Shown: positions 38,195 to 50,670, counted from the stretch's first letter. The stretch is 64,000 bases of DNA from Ceratothoa steindachneri (GCA_963969495.1 OZ018321.1:107522557-107586556), one strand, 5' to 3'. Notes: a model not told the origin generated them from the sequence alone. A program made the numbers and translations.

Positions 38195-38290
38195 CTGTTG
38201 AAACACTTTAACTGCTTTTCGAAGTCCACTTGTACCTGGTTTCTGACCTTCATAAGATTTTGTAGCTCTAATAATAACTGATAAACTCAT
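38195..38290 (-). CDS. PGM1: PGM1 coding exon 1 (residues 1-32)
   Basis: The ATG is at 38290-38288 and the exon encodes 32 codons starting MSLSVIIRATKSYEGQKPGT and ending in KVFQQ. The QKPGTSGLRK block is the conserved N-terminal substrate-binding segment of phosphoglucomutases, and MSL-x-V before it resembles insect PGM starts. The exon ends at CAACAG followed by the donor GTAAGAAT at 38194, phase 0. A possible acceptor (TTTATAG) lies about 24 bases upstream of the ATG, ending at 38314, so a separate 5' untranslated exon may exist farther right. I see no clear promoter. Confidence 0.93.
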
Positions 38291-38318
38291 TTTAGCCAAA
38301 TTGTAATAGATTTCTATA

Positions 38319-38884
38319 AATAAAAAATACATTAAATACTATGATAACGAACCACTAAAAACAGAGCTTGTAAATTTGTACAAATATATGACTTAAAATT
38401 AATTTTGATGATAAAAATTGATTGCTAGTGCACAAAATAAAGCATTGAGGGTCAATGAATAATATAGACTTCACTGGCATTCATAATGGGAGGTCCTTAA
38501 AATCAGTAGAGGCCCATTTTTAAATTAAAAATATGAGAGGCTCATTTGGTACTAACAAAAAGCTGAGTCCCAGGTAACACCTATAGAAATGCTTTGATAC
38601 CAATACCTTGAATACAAATTTGCAGCTTCTGATAAATAATAAAAAAGAATGATAAGGGGGCAACTTGATTCAAGCATTTAAAACTTTTTCACAATTATAC
38701 AAGACTAGAAAGTTCATTTGGTATTCAAAAGAGCATTTTATACATGTCAACATTTATTTCATTTATAACTAATGCAATCATAGTGATCTTGACCAATAGA
38801 AATTGATACCACTGGATAGTGGCTCCTGAGGAATTGGGATCAAATACCTAAAAAAATATTTATATACCATATGTGGCACCCATA

Positions 38885-38888
<4 letters not shown>
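38319..38888. other. PGM1 upstream region, no promoter recognised
   Basis: AT-rich sequence upstream of PGM1 exon 1, where a 5' untranslated exon or promoter might be expected. I see no clear TATA box, initiator or CpG-rich block. Confidence 0.4.

Positions 38889-38958
<70 letters not shown>
38889..38958. repeat. (TA)n microsatellite
   Basis: 70 bases of TA dinucleotide, followed by TTAACCCTTTGGCTGCAGC. Confidence 0.97.
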
Positions 38959-38962
<4 letters not shown>

Positions 38963-39472
38963 ACCCTTTGGCTGCAGCTTGTCCCTATATGGTTTCTCTC
39001 AGAAACAGTGGTTGACTGCTGTTGATTGAAATATGGTTTCTGCCTTCTCTATCTCTCTACTTAGTCTGTGTTATATTTGACCAGTTCCTCTATAGGGAGG
39101 GATGCTTAATGGGACCGCCCAGTGGGTGCATGGTCGGTGATTATAAAGGCATATATTGAAGAGACCTCATTGCTATTGCGCTCAATGGGTGATGAGGACT
39201 TTAGGCAGTGGACCTACATTATGCCTCTGTCAAATTGGTTCTGACTCATTATAATTTTTCAAGAGGGTTATGCGTTAGGCTGGGCTTACCGAAGGTGTGT
39301 CAGTAATCGCGGTAAGTAAAGGACTTTGAAAGGACGTGGCAAGAAAATATAAAGAATGAATTGAGTATTATAATTAATCAGAAATAACAAATCTTTTTCT
39401 GAATATTGAGAGTGTCACAATATATATATGGGAAATAACACGAAAGTTAGCGTGTGATAACTATAAATAAGA
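38959..39472. other. Unassigned sequence
   Basis: No ORF. It starts with TTAACCCTTTGGCTGC, which resembles a piggyBac-type end, but I found no matching right end. Confidence 0.3.
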
Positions 39473-39707
<235 letters not shown>

Positions 39708-40062
39708 TCATCTCCAAGGGGCATGACCTTGACTTGTCCATGAGGCAGACAGTCATCTAGTTTATTTATTATTTCCACCCCTTAGGCAGAGTTTCCAACA
39801 GCTCTGTGTATCTGTTGTGCCTACATATTTTCCATAGATTTAGTTTTAATATAGGGAATCGCTTGTTGCAGGTCTCTGTAAAATTTCTCTGGTCAGAGCC
39901 TATATTTGTTCAACTACTGATAAATGGTCCCAACATGTTTATGTGTATTGTGTGCGATCCTCTTATTTGTACAAGTCGTCACCTTTGATATCTTTGAATG
40001 TTAGTGGGTTTCCGCGAGACTCTAATGACCATTTGCCTCAGATCTATTTGTACAGATTAATA

Positions 40063-40712
40063 CCGACTACATAGCAGGAATACAGGCAGCTCTTCGAATT
40101 GCTTGGCAAAGAAGATGGGAGATGGTTCAAGAGAACTTAAAGTTGAATGCGATTGCACCGCGACTGTTCCCATGGACCTATTCCTCAATGACACGATGGC
40201 TTCAGGTCGCTTTCTGTCATCTCCAAATCGGACACACTCAAGTGACACATTGCTATTTGATGGAGTGCTCGCCTACGCCCTATTGTGATGACTGTGTTGT
40301 CCCCCGGACTGTTCGGCACATTCTTGTCGAATGTCCCAGTCTGGGTGATCTCCGCGAACGTTACCTGTCCCAGTACCGGGATAGGTGGGGTCGCTACCGC
40401 CTGTCCCTTGTACTAGGGACAGGTGTGTGCACATTGACTGGTGGACTTGTTGACTTTGGGGGGGAGGCCGGCCTTCTCCCTTTTATTTAATTAAGTTTTG
40501 TTTTTTTGGTTATTGGTTTTCTTTGTAGGTTGCATGCTCCTGTACTGGGGGGAGGGGGACCTCCCACAATGCTGGACCTTGCTTCCTAATTGTCATCTTC
40601 CCTTTTTACCTTTTTTTTTCAAATTTTTATTTTAAAGTAGCCTAGAACTAGGCTGTTTGTTTGCGGCGACTATGCTCAAGTGGGCAGTCACCAGATAGCC
40701 CCTTAAAAAAAA
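40063..40712 (+). mobile_element. 5'-truncated LINE A 3' copy with 14-bp target duplication
   Basis: The insert is bounded by identical TGTACAGATTAATA copies (40049-40062 and 40713-40726) and ends in A8. The plus ORF 40122-40490 encodes the LINE A C-terminus: LQVAFCHLQIGHTQVTH, then YCDDCVVPRTVRHILVECPS, an intact C-x2-C-x8-H-x4-C zinc motif. It then runs through a 3' UTR containing CCTAGAACTAGGCT. It is 5'-truncated within about 5 bases of the copy at 32672. This is the cleanest insertion in the window and probably young. Confidence 0.9.
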
Positions 40713-40719
40713 TGTACAG

Positions 40720-40724
<5 letters not shown>

Positions 40725-40788
<64 letters not shown>
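40725..40788. repeat. (TA)n microsatellite
   Basis: 64 bases of TA dinucleotide starting inside the right target duplication of the LINE A copy. Confidence 0.96.
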
Positions 40789-40791
<3 letters not shown>

Positions 40792-41137
40792 TAATTTCCG
40801 AATTCTTTGGGGTTATTATTTCCTTAATTTACACACATATCAATGTTTATAATTCAATAAATCCACCGAGCATCCATTTATGGAGTGCCTTGCTAGGCTT
40901 ATTAAATCCTGAAATTCGGTGCCTTTTTTTTTATTTAATTTTAAGAGCCCATGTGGCGACTACCTACTTGGGCATAAGTCACCATACTCACAACTACCTA
41001 GTAATGGGCTACATTAAAATAGCAACATGAAATTTGAAAAAAAATATAAAAAGGAACAAGTTAAGAGGCAGGAAGCAAGCTCCAGTGTCGGAGGAAGGTC
41101 GCCTCCGACCGGCGCAATGTACAAAGACATTAAAAAG

Positions 41138-42250
41138 TTAAATAAAGGGGAGAAGGACAGCCTCCTCCAAAGAGTCGATAAGTCCACCAGTCAATGTGCA
41201 TGAACTAGTCCCGAGTGCCCCACCCATCCCGGCACCGGGGCAGGTAACTTGCGCAGAGATCACCCAGACTGGGACATTCAACAAGCATGTGCAAAACAGC
41301 ATGGGAGACAATGCAGTCTTCGCAGTAGGGCGCATGTGAGCACTCCATCAAATGGCGGTGCTTCCCGTGAGTGTGTCCAATTCGGAGATGACAGAAAGCA
41401 ACCTGAAGCCTTGGTGGCTATGTCCATGGGAACAGTTGCAGCACAATCGCACGCAACTTTAAGTTACCCTCAACTGTCTCCCATCTTCTTTGACAAGCAG
41501 CCCGGGGAGCTGCCAATATTCCTGCCATATAGTCAGTGTGAGGAAGAGCAAAATGCTGGTCATCACCCAGTCCTCACAGACTCTTTGGCGCCCTTATTGA
41601 TATGGTCACTCCCTGCAATTCCTACATGTCCAGGAACCCAGCAGAAGATAATCTCGACATCCACATGGCTTTCCAAAATTGTCACATCACGGATATCGCG
41701 AACCAAGGGATGTGGAGATTCCAATGCCTCAAGAGCACTCAGGACGCTTTGTGAGTTGCTATAAATCACAATCCGGTCTATAAACTATGCACATCGCTTA
41801 ATCTCACATACCAAGTGGTGTATTGCCACCAGCTCAGTCATGAAGACAGATGCAGTGCCTGGCACAGCCCCACTGAATTCAAACAGAGGGGATACCGCAT
41901 GGAAGCCGACCCCCTGTTGGGACTTGACAGAAGGTGTGCTCCAAAAAGGTTGAACTACTCCTGTCGCTGTAGAAGCTTTGGGAGCAGAGGTGTGGCAACA
42001 AATAGCCAAAGGTGTTACCCTCCAGGGTACCACCTAGCCCTAAACTCAAAGGGCTTAGGGTATGACTGGAGTCTCTTGGCAGCATAGGCACCGTCAAAAT
42101 CAGCTGCGAATGCAGTGAGAGATGTTGGTGACTGAGGGCAGCGCTAGGCTCACGCGTACAGGCGAATAATGCACTATTCATGGCATAGAGCAATTGGCAT
42201 CTCTCCAGCATTGACAAGTAGGCTCTCAATGGGGGAAGTGCAGAAGGCAC
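41138..42250 (-). pseudogene. LINE A RNase H and C-terminal zinc region
   Basis: Minus frame 41769-41563 reads MIYSNSQSVLSALEAL (usual IYSDSxS, catalytic Asp replaced by Asn) and CWVPGHVGIAGSDHINKGAK. Frame 42033-41785 precedes it (MTELVAIHHLV, the usual AExxAI block). The remaining C-terminus down to 41138 carries LLNVPVWVISAQ in a shifted frame. RNase H is inactive by inspection. Confidence 0.75.
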
Positions 42251-43533
42251 CGGTCAAAAGGCGAAAGCCAGTGTGGTGGATTGAAACCACCTTCAGTAAT
42301 ACCCGCAGATGCAAAAACTCACATCCATAGTGGAGCTTCAAATGAACAAAGGAATAAAGAATATCCATGTCACGGGTACAAGAGACCCAGAGGCTGCGAA
42401 TATGAGCCTCCCAGGTGAGGTGTCGGTCAAATACAAGAGCAAGGAAACAGTGCAATTCAACCACTTAGAAGCGTACCCCATTGAGAAACAAGTCTGGGTC
42501 AGGGTGGAGCCATGGATGCCAGCAGAAGTGCACCACCTTAGTCTTGGCCAAGGAAAAGCAAAACCTGTGCACTCCAGTATAGCGAGAGACGCAGTTCAAT
42601 GCCTGTTGGAGTCAATGCTCCAGAGTTAGTATCTGAGGACACAGATATAAAGATTGGGAGGTGTCCCCCCTCGCTCCGATCATGTGGAGAGTCTCCATGA
42701 TACCATTTCACCATGCAGTATCATAGGCCTCCTCCAGATTGAAAAACACCATGGCGTAGTACTGTCTATGAAGGAAGGTCTCAGAGACAGCATTTTCCAG
42801 TCGGAGCAGAGCATCCAATGTGGAGTGGAACTTGCAGAAGCCGCACTGTGCAGAAGACAGATGGCCTCCAATGTCCAGAAAAAAGGCTAATCTAACATTA
42901 GCCAATTTCTTCCCCAACTTGCACATGCAAGAGGTTATAGAGATTGGGTGGAAACCGGCCAGGGTAGAGTTATCTATCCCAGGTTTGTGAAAAGCGAGCA
43001 CAGTAGCGATTCACCAGGAATCTCGTAGGAGACCCTCTATCCAGATCCTGTTTAACAAATCTAACAGGCATGGCGTACGGAACATCATCCAGACCATGGG
43101 AGATGTCCATGGACGAAGCAAGAGTGGAACACAACTCACTCAGAGTAAACCTGTCATTGAAGGGTTCTCTGCCTCTGGAGGTAAAGTGAAGTCTGCAGCC
43201 TTCCGCAACATCATGACGTGCATTGAATGCTGGTGTAGCAGCATCCTGGCAGGAGAATGCCGAGAAAGCGGTTGTGAGGATTCCATCACAGACGCAGGGT
43301 CCGAGATTGCAGTCCCCATTCTCCTGGAGAATGGGAGGGTGGGTCCAGTGAGAACTTGCCTCAAATCCTTTTGACTCATTCCATACCTCTACTAGGGATG
43401 TCTTACCATTAAGTGAAGAAACGTATGCCCGCCAAGATGAGCGACAGGCGTGCTTTGAAATATACCGGAATCTAGCCCTAGCCCAACAGAATTCACAGAC
43501 AGTGAAATCGTTCAGGTGGCTCTTATAGCGCAT
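42170..43533 (-). pseudogene. LINE A reverse transcriptase region
   Basis: Frames 43533-42970, 43001-42708 and 42464-42174 cover RT. The middle one reads AGFHPISITSCMCKLGKKL, SAQCGFCKFHSTL and VFFNLEEAYDTAW (usual FFDLEKAYDTxW, so the first catalytic Asp position is N). A thumb region follows. I could not read an intact YxDD box. Confidence 0.75.
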
Positions 43534-43815
43534 GTAGAGATAAGCTTCTGTTTGAGGGCCATCTCACACTCGGCTGACCACCACAGGAGTGGCCGGCATG
43601 CAAAACGGCCAGACTTTCTAGGAATAGTAGTTAGGCCCATGGTGATGAGGTTGCCAGAGAAGAACTTGATGGCCTCATCTACTGAGATAGAGGATTCAGT
43701 CATTTCCTGAAATGCTGGCCACCGCGCCTACGCCAAGCACCACTGAGGTGGGCTCTCAGGCAGCAGCCACCTAGAAAATGATATTTTTATGCGAAAGTGA
43801 TCACTACCATGGAGG

Positions 43816-44316
43816 TCATCGACCCACCCCCCAATCTAAATCAAGCTGTGCATCCAGAGAGCACAGAGATAGATCAAGGCAAGAAAATGAAGCGGTTCTC
43901 AGGCAGTGATGCATAAACTCTTCCACATTTAGGACACCCATCTCAAGCTCTTCGATCAGATTGGCAAAGACTTGTCCCCTGGGATTTATTGTGTAGTCTT
44001 CCCAGAGAGAATGTTGTCTGCCATTCAGATCTCCAAGCAAGAGAAAGGGCCTCGGCAACAGTGCCACAACGTGGCGGGAGTTCCCCGCATCGAAGTCAGC
44101 TGACGGTAGAATGTACGCGGAAATAACAGTATACCTCCTATCCAGGTGAAGCTGCACAGCCACTGCCTGAAAGGAAGTATCTAAAGGGAAAAGAAGAACG
44201 GAGACATCATGCCAGGTGTAAACCGTGCATCCCCCAGCCTGGCTCCCATCTCGTGGTGGTGGGCTCGCAAAACCCTTATACCCCAGGAGGGTGGACAGGG
44301 GGCATGCGCCTAGCAT
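43816..44316 (-). pseudogene. LINE A APE-type endonuclease fragment
   Basis: The 166-codon frame contains TVISAYILPSADFDAG, then LLLGDLNGRQHSLWEDYTIN (GDxN active-site block, usual D-N pair retained) and FSCLDLSLCS. The N-terminal part (usual N and E residues) lies upstream in another frame and the SDH block is missing at the left end, where the frame stops after LDLDWGVG. Not functional. Confidence 0.78.
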
Positions 44317-44622
44317 GGTCTCCTGCAGAAAAATAGCCTCCAGGCCTAGCTCGGAGATGCAGGGACCCTCTTCGAAGAGAAGACCCTCACAGGAATGGTT
44401 GTACGCTTCCCGGAGGCAGAACCCTGGGCGCTATTGGGTGGACAATGCGGTCGCCTTTGAGGAACTATCGGGAGAGTTTGGACTCCCCATCGAAACATTA
44501 GGTAGGCGTTGCAGCTTTGGAGGCAAGAGGCTCTCTTTTCGAGGATCCACTGTCTCCGAGCCTCCCAGCCCACCACTAGGCATGGGTGAAGAAGCTGAAG
44601 CTCCTTTGTTGCTGTCCTCCTT

Positions 44623-45598
44623 TCATGGGGCAGCTTTAGGAACCCCAGAAGATAACCTGGTGACCAACTTCAGGGGTGTTGCCTCCTGTGAGTCTAATGA
44701 CTTGGTGGAGGTTTGTAGCCGTTTCGCCTTACGGGAAACGGTCACGCTGGAGGAAGAGGGGGGAGCCCTGGTTTTAGCCAGGGCTGGGTGTGAACCCTTT
44801 GTGCCGCCAACTTTACCAGGGAAGTGCCCGGGATGAGTTGAACCCACAGAAAGGTTCTGAATGGGTGCAGAAACAACCGTGCTCATTGGCCTGGATGGGC
44901 CAGGAGCAGAGAGTGTCTTTCTTATCATTGAGGAATAAGACGTCCTAGGCAGAGCCGGGCGTGCCAGGACCAAGTCCTTAGCCTCATGGAATGAGAGAGG
45001 ATCCTGGGCCTGAACGGCCAGGATTTCTTTCTCAAGGAGATATGCACCACATTGCTTTGAAGAAGTGGGGTGTGGCTCTCCGCAATTGACACACTTGGCC
45101 ACATACAATTTTGACCTATCGTGTGTGGCACTCACCGACTCAGGGAGCTTGTCACAGTCAAATGTGATGAAGAGTGTAGGGGTGTCTCAAGGCCCCTCCC
45201 TGCTTTCTCATCACATGCTCGACCTTGACTGCCCCATGGTCAGCCAGCTCTAGAGTGATATCTTCTATGGAGTAGTCCACGAGTTCCCTTGCATAAACTA
45301 CTCCTTTCACAAAGTTCATGGTAGAATGCGGCGTCACACTCATTGGGGTGCCATCAAGTGTCTGAAGAGCACTTATCTTGGCCACCTCAGAGGGATCCGC
45401 TGCACTCGCCAGAAGGCTCCTGTCCGATAAATGGGTCACCTTCGACTCTCTACCAATCATACCAGCTAAAGCTCTCCTTTGATGGATCATGTTGCCCTTG
45501 GCCAACATGCTGCCATCGCTGGAGCGAATAAAGTGGAAGCATTTGAAGCCAGCGGGCTCGAAAACACCAGGTAATCTATGAATTAGGAGCCCCGACAT
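44623..45598 (-). pseudogene. LINE A gag-like ORF1 (two frames)
   Basis: ORF 45598-45158 starts MSGLLIHRLPGVFEPAGFKC and includes FVKGVVYARELVDYSIEDIT and GAVKVEHVMRK, an RRM-like gag core. After a frameshift, ORF 45135-44623 has CVNCGEPHPTSSKQCGAYLL, a zinc knuckle of the form C-x2-C-x4-H-x5-C, then a Ser/Pro-rich tail. It would bind the element RNA. The 45158-45135 break means no intact gag. Confidence 0.78.
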
Positions 45599-46142
45599 AA
45601 TTGAGGCTCAGCACTGCGCACTTTTCATCTTATTTAGGGATTTCCCGCCCAGGCAACCACTAGGGCTGGATGTGCCAATCTTGGCTTGGTTGCGTTCAAG
45701 GATGGTAGCAGCCTTATCCATCCCCATGGGCCCGTGGAGGGAGAAGAGCCCTGAGTCTTTTTTTTATATTAGTCCTTTTCTTTTTAGGAGAGGAGGGCGG
45801 AGAATGGACTCACTTCTCCCCTCCCCCAGCAGACTTGGCTCGGTGTTCGATGCCAAGCCCGAATCTGCCCCCATGGAATGCCCCACCTTTTGAGGCTGAG
45901 CTGTGTCAGGAAACATGTCTATCTCAAGGGGGCCTCCATTTGGCCATCCCCCCCCCGATGACATCACAGGTCATGTTAGTCTCATCCATGTTCTTTGGGG
46001 GGGCATAGGCCTTCACCCCCGCTAGATTCAATATTCGGGCCAGCAGGTCTTTAGAGGGAAGCAGCCAATGTGTCCTTTCTCCCCTCTCCCCCAAAGTTAT
46101 TTGAGTTGGAAGGGGTCACCACTTAAAAATTAAAAAAAAAAC

Positions 46143-46500
46143 AGGTGCAGGTTGGATGTTAGAAAATATTTTTTCACCAATAGAGTGGTAGATTACTGGA
46201 ATAGTTTGCCATCTGAGACAGTAGACAGTCCAAACTTGAATGTATTCAAACGCAGATTAGATGATTATATGGGGAGGGAGGGTTAACTTTGTTTTTTTTG
46301 GTGGGAGGGGGGGGATTCTGGATCATTCCTGTGGGTGCAGTTTTTATTATTGTATATTATGATTGATTTGGATTTTGACAAGTCTTGATGATGATGCTTT
46401 TTGATTTTAACACATTCCTGTGTATGGTTCAAATTGTAGATGCATGATCTGACACAATCCTCTGGATTGTTTATATTGTATATTGTATTATTATTACACA
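46143..46500 (+). mobile_element. 3' fragment of a CR1-like LINE related to LINE B
   Basis: Plus-strand text 46143-46290 matches 55086-55240 in outline: GTTGGATGTTAGAAAATATT, AATAGAGTGGTAGA, then CCAAACTTGAATGTATT. It encodes the terminal SPNLNVFKxRLDDYMGR block in broken frames, followed by a 3' UTR-like stretch. Confidence 0.65.
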
Positions 46501-47217
46501 AGATGAGACAGGTAGAACAGCAAGAGTGCAAGCACTATAGTTTGTAATTAGAAATCCCCGCACACCTGCAATGTCGAAGGAGGGAACGATGGTAAGAAAA
46601 AAAGGAAGTGGGATAGAAGAACAAACTGGGAAAAGATAGGTCAAGAAAAAACTCAATGCTTCCTTCCAGTCATCTATGGATTCAGTTAAATTAAATTGAG
46701 TAATAAAATTAAATAAAAAAAAATTTAAACAGTATATAGCAACATTCAAACAAAAAAAGATATACTGTATATAGAATATTCAAACAAGAAAAAACACAAC
46801 AAATAACAAAATAACAGGATAATGGCTCATGATGAACACAAGATCCTATTAGCTTTCTTTTTGAAGACATCTACACTATTCAATGCACAAGTCTCTTCAT
46901 CCAAGGAATTCCAAAGATGGACCCCACTTGGCAGAAAGCAGCGCTGAAACTGGCTAGTACGGCATCTGATTGACTGAAAACAAAGAAGATGTCAGGCCAA
47001 AGCCTGACAAGTGTTCCTCCTTGCTACAAAGCGATTTGGCAAGGAAATATACAGCGAGTGATGCGGATTGGATTGTAACTTATAGAGCATGTACACATTG
47101 CTGATCTCCCGGCGATGTGCAAGGTTCCATTGGACATTACCACCACAAAGAAAGCTGGCAGTATAAGACTATAAATAAGATGCAAGTGTGAGGTAGCAGC
47201 AGACGACAAGACAGGGG

Positions 47218-48665
47218 TTAAATATTCCAAAGCTGGAAGAATAAAGCTTCAGAAGCATCATTGAAGGTGGCATAGGGCTTTCTCATGACTCCCAATTTCT
47301 GCCAAGCAGTAGTCACAAGAAATCTGATGCGACACTCAAAGGTTAATTTGGAATCAAATTTAACACCTAAAATGTCCAGTTCGTCCACATCGTTCAATGC
47401 TAAACCATCAACATGGAGAGGTTCATGTTGAGGAAAAGGGTTACGAGATTGTGAGATACACATACATTTAGATTTAGCGATGTTAAGCTTCATGTTCCAT
47501 GTATGGCACCAAATAGAAATGCATCGAAGATCTTCATTGAGGGGAGTCAATAGTTGTGAGCAGAGTTACATCGTCTGCATAACCATACATATTTTTTGTG
47601 ATGCTAAAGAGGTCATCAGTGTAAATATTGAAGAGAAGAGGTCCGAGAAGACTGGCCTGTGGAACACCCGAGTGGACAGGATGCCAGTCACTGAAGTTGG
47701 CATCAACACAAACCCTGTGGGTGCAACCCACCAGGAATTGCTCTAAAATAGATAAAATCCGTCCACCAACACCAATATCTCTTAGCTTCTTCAGCAAGCC
47801 ATTATGATTTACTCTATCAAAGGCAGCTAAGAGATCCAGTTGAACTATGCGTGCCTCATGCCTCTGGTCTAGTGCTAACTGGATCTTGTGAGAGATCGTA
47901 AGAAGTGCATCAATTGTACCAATCTTTTTTCTGATAAGCAAATTGATCACAAGGGAGAACACTTGATCTCTCAAGAAACCGGGAAAGGTGTGCTGCAATG
48001 AGGTGCCCCAAAACTTTAGGAAGTATTGGTGTAATAGAGATTGTACAATAATTGGAGGGATCAGGGAAAGGAGTTCCCTTAGGAATAGGCATAATGTGAG
48101 CCACCCTCCAGCACTCTGGGAACGATCCAGATCGCATGAGGCATCTAAATACTGCACTCATTTTTTTTGCGATTACAGCAGAAATTTCCTTGAAAGACAA
48201 AGGAAACATCTTAAGGGGATCTGTGCCCCCATATGGATCAAGAGCATTGAGTAGCTTCTCCACTTCTTTGGACCGAAATGCAATTTTATTAAGAGTAGGC
48301 ATAATGGCCATTTCTTGATCAAAAATTAATTGCTCTTTACTAAGTTTTGAGTCAAAATGCTTCATCAAAAGATCAGCTTTTTCCTTTGGACTCGTGATAA
48401 GTTGAGTGTTCTCAAAGAGCAGTGGGGAAAGTGATGAGCTGCAGCCAAAGACCACTGATTTAAGGGTGGACCACCATTTATGTGGATCAGTGGCACTTAA
48501 TAATTTATCCTTGGCACAGCTGAGATATTTCCCTTCCACATCATGATAAATCCTCTCTGCTTGAGATCTTGCTAGAACATACTCATTCCAAGATTCTCTT
48601 GTTCGTAGCTGAGACCAGTGGCGGTATGCTGCCTGTTTGGCATTCCAAGCAGTTTTGGATTCCAC
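47218..48665 (-). pseudogene. LINE D reverse transcriptase (three frames)
   Basis: Frame 48665-47910 covers the linker and RT fingers (HKWWSTLKSVVFG, LDPYGGTDPLKMFPL, NYCTISITPILPKVL). Frame 48157-47534 holds IVQLDLLAAFDRVNH (first catalytic Asp), SGVPQASLLGPLLFNIYTDD and MYGYADDVTLL (YADD intact). Frame 47550-47218 is the thumb. Two frameshifts separate the three pieces. Confidence 0.84.
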
Positions 48666-48716
48666 TGTAAACCAGGCTCTATCATTGAACCGGTATGAGA
48701 TCCTTTTAACAGGGAC

Positions 48717-49577
48717 TCAGTGAGAAATAATACTAAGTATCTGTTTATTGAAAGCGGACATGGGCTCAGCACTGCAAAGAATGGCCCCCAATCGGATCGT
48801 AGAAACATCATCCTGGACATTATTCCAGTTAACCCTATTTTTTAGATAAATCTCCTTCATAATAGTATAAGAAGGGACAGGTTGCCTAAGATCAAGTTTG
48901 ATACTGATGGCAGAGTGATCGGATGTACCTATGGGTGCATTAATTTCTGCTTTAACAATATCAGGTACATCCATAAGTACTAAGTCGAGACAGTTCCTAG
49001 CATGATGAATAGGGTCGGACACCAACTGTGAACAGCCCAAAACACTCGCAAAATCATATGCTGTACGACCATGAATATCTGTTGGTGATGAAGACTCAAG
49101 CCATTCACGATGGTGAGCATTGAAATCACCAACAAAAACAAAAACTGCTTTGCGATCATCAGACTGGATGGTGGCCATGGCTGTTAATAGGCAATCATAT
49201 ATGGTATCATCGCAATCGGGGTTGCGATAAGCGCCAAAAATATAAAAGTTGTGGATTCGGGTACAAATGCGCAAGGCCATTAATTCATGGCAGCCACATT
49301 CATAGTTAGTTTTTCTATGAGCGGAGAAACCATCACGAATATAGACGGACATTCCCTGTCGATGATTTCATGGGTTACGGCAAATAAGCAGGGGCTGACA
49401 GAACCCAGGGATCTTTAGCTCAGATTTGTGGCGATAGTCAGAAACCAAAGTTTCTGCGCATATAATTATGTCATAGGACTGACTGACAACAGTAAAGTCT
49501 CTGAGATTCTTGTGTAGCCCTCTTACATTGGAGTAAAGAACTCGACCAGTGTGGCAGAGAGTAGGGCCAGGATTCAC
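48717..49577 (-). pseudogene. LINE D endonuclease (two frames)
   Basis: Frame 49577-49368 starts MNPGPTLCHTGRVLYSNVRG (block with catalytic N) and contains IIICAETLVSD (catalytic E). After a break, frame 49352-48717 continues MSVYIRDGFSAHRK, FYIFGAYRNPD, FVFVGDFNAHHREWL (GDFN) and IGTSDHSAISI (SDH). All APE active-site blocks can be read, but across a frameshift/stop at about 49360. Confidence 0.82.
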
Positions 49578-50321
49578 ATGAATATCACCACAACAAATTA
49601 GAAACAGTCAATCGAAAGCAAGAGTCTGAGAGGGGGTTAGGAAAAGGATGGTTGGAATTAGATTATGTGCAGTAAGCTATCAATTTACCATCAACCTTTT
49701 CAGCTTTTGGCCTAGAAGAGCTAGCTCATACTCTACAGAGGTGACGGGCAGGAGAGGAACCTACTGGCATGGGGCTGCCATGCTTAGACAGGCATTACCT
49801 CACAATAGGTCAAAAAACCTTCCCTGCTAGCGCATGGCGACTAGGATAACTGCCATTACCCAGCCTTATAACCTGATCACCAGCAGGAGCTGCATTGCTG
49901 TGACAACGGTCATGATGGGCAGCTTCACCATGGAAGGATGAAAGGAATCAGAGGGGAAGAAGTAAAAGAGAAGAACTAGAGAAATAAAGATAGAAAAGAG
50001 ATACTGAGATTCACATCAACATGAGTAAAGAGAAATGAAGCAATGGTGAAAGATCAGATGTGTGACTATGGCACGATAGCAAAAAATTCACTTCTCAGAA
50101 AAAAGACTCAGGAGGTAGACGTTACTAAGACCCTCACTCCGCAAAAGCAGCCCGGGTTATACCGCCCAGCACTCGGTCATTGGACGTACCTTCAGTTAAA
50201 GGCAGGGGGACCACAAGCAGGTAGTACGCCAAGAGTTGAGAGGCAGAGGCTAAGTAACCTTATCTTCTAAGACTTAAAGGTTATATATTGTGCATACAAT
50301 ATATAACAATCCTATGGATGC

Positions 50322-50670
50322 ATTTTGTGGGTGGGTTTTGACAGATAAGGATGACCTTTGATAGGCCCTTGTGGCTTTTGTCATCTGTGAAATTATGTTA
50401 TGTTATAGTTGAGGCTGGCCAACCAATCTCACAGAACTTGTGTACTTTTGAAAAAACAGGATCTGCATGTGTGCAATCCCTGACAGCGACACTAGTGACT
50501 GGTAAAAAGTCTAGAAAATTCACCAGCATAGTCCAGTCAGCTGGAACTGGAGTATTGTCAGTTATGCTAATACTAGGAAGAGGTAACATAACAACATAAC
50601 ATAATTTCATGGATGACAAAAGCCACAAGGCCTATCAAAGGTCATCCATATCCATCAAATCCCACCTACA
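50322..50670. mobile_element. Two LINE B 3' tails in inverted orientation
   Basis: 50322-50408 (plus) and 50584-50670 (minus) are copies of the last ~85 bp of LINE B: GGATGACCTTTGATAGGCCC, CTTGTGGCTTTTGTCATC and ATTATGTTATGTTAT. About 175 bp of other sequence lies between them, forming a potential large hairpin. Confidence 0.85.

Larger units (their letters stand above)
40918..46120 (-). mobile_element. Near full-length I-type LINE (LINE A), minus strand
   Basis: From right to left: 5' region (46120-45600), gag ORF1 (45598-44623), APE endonuclease (44316-43816), RT (43533-42170), RNase H (42250-41563), zinc-containing C-terminus (41400-41138) and a 3' UTR ending in A-rich sequence at about 40918-40945. 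Order, APE nuclease and RNase H place it in the I superfamily. Every domain is broken by at least one frameshift or stop. Its 3' end faces the 3' end of the plus-strand copy at 40063-40712. Confidence 0.82.
46780..50270 (-). mobile_element. Jockey/CR1-like LINE ('LINE D'), minus strand
   Basis: Right to left: probable 5'/ORF1 remnant (50270-49600), endonuclease (49577-48717), RT (48665-47218) and C-terminus to about 46800 where the frame gives NSLDEETCALNSVDVFKKK. No RNase H was seen. Frameshifts occur near 49370, 48700, 47930 and 47540. The protein closely resembles the 'jockey-like' polymerase repeated in crab and shrimp genomes as I remember it. Confidence 0.8.

Noticed and set aside
38959..38980. 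piggyBac-like left end TTAACCCTTTGGCTGC
   Set aside because: No matching right end or transposase nearby; TTAA next to a (TA)n tract is expected by chance.
41249..41764. 171-codon plus-strand ORF
   Set aside because: Antisense of LINE A C-terminus and RNase H; no known domain.
44225..44836. 203-codon plus-strand ORF
   Set aside because: Antisense of LINE A gag and endonuclease; composition follows the opposite strand.
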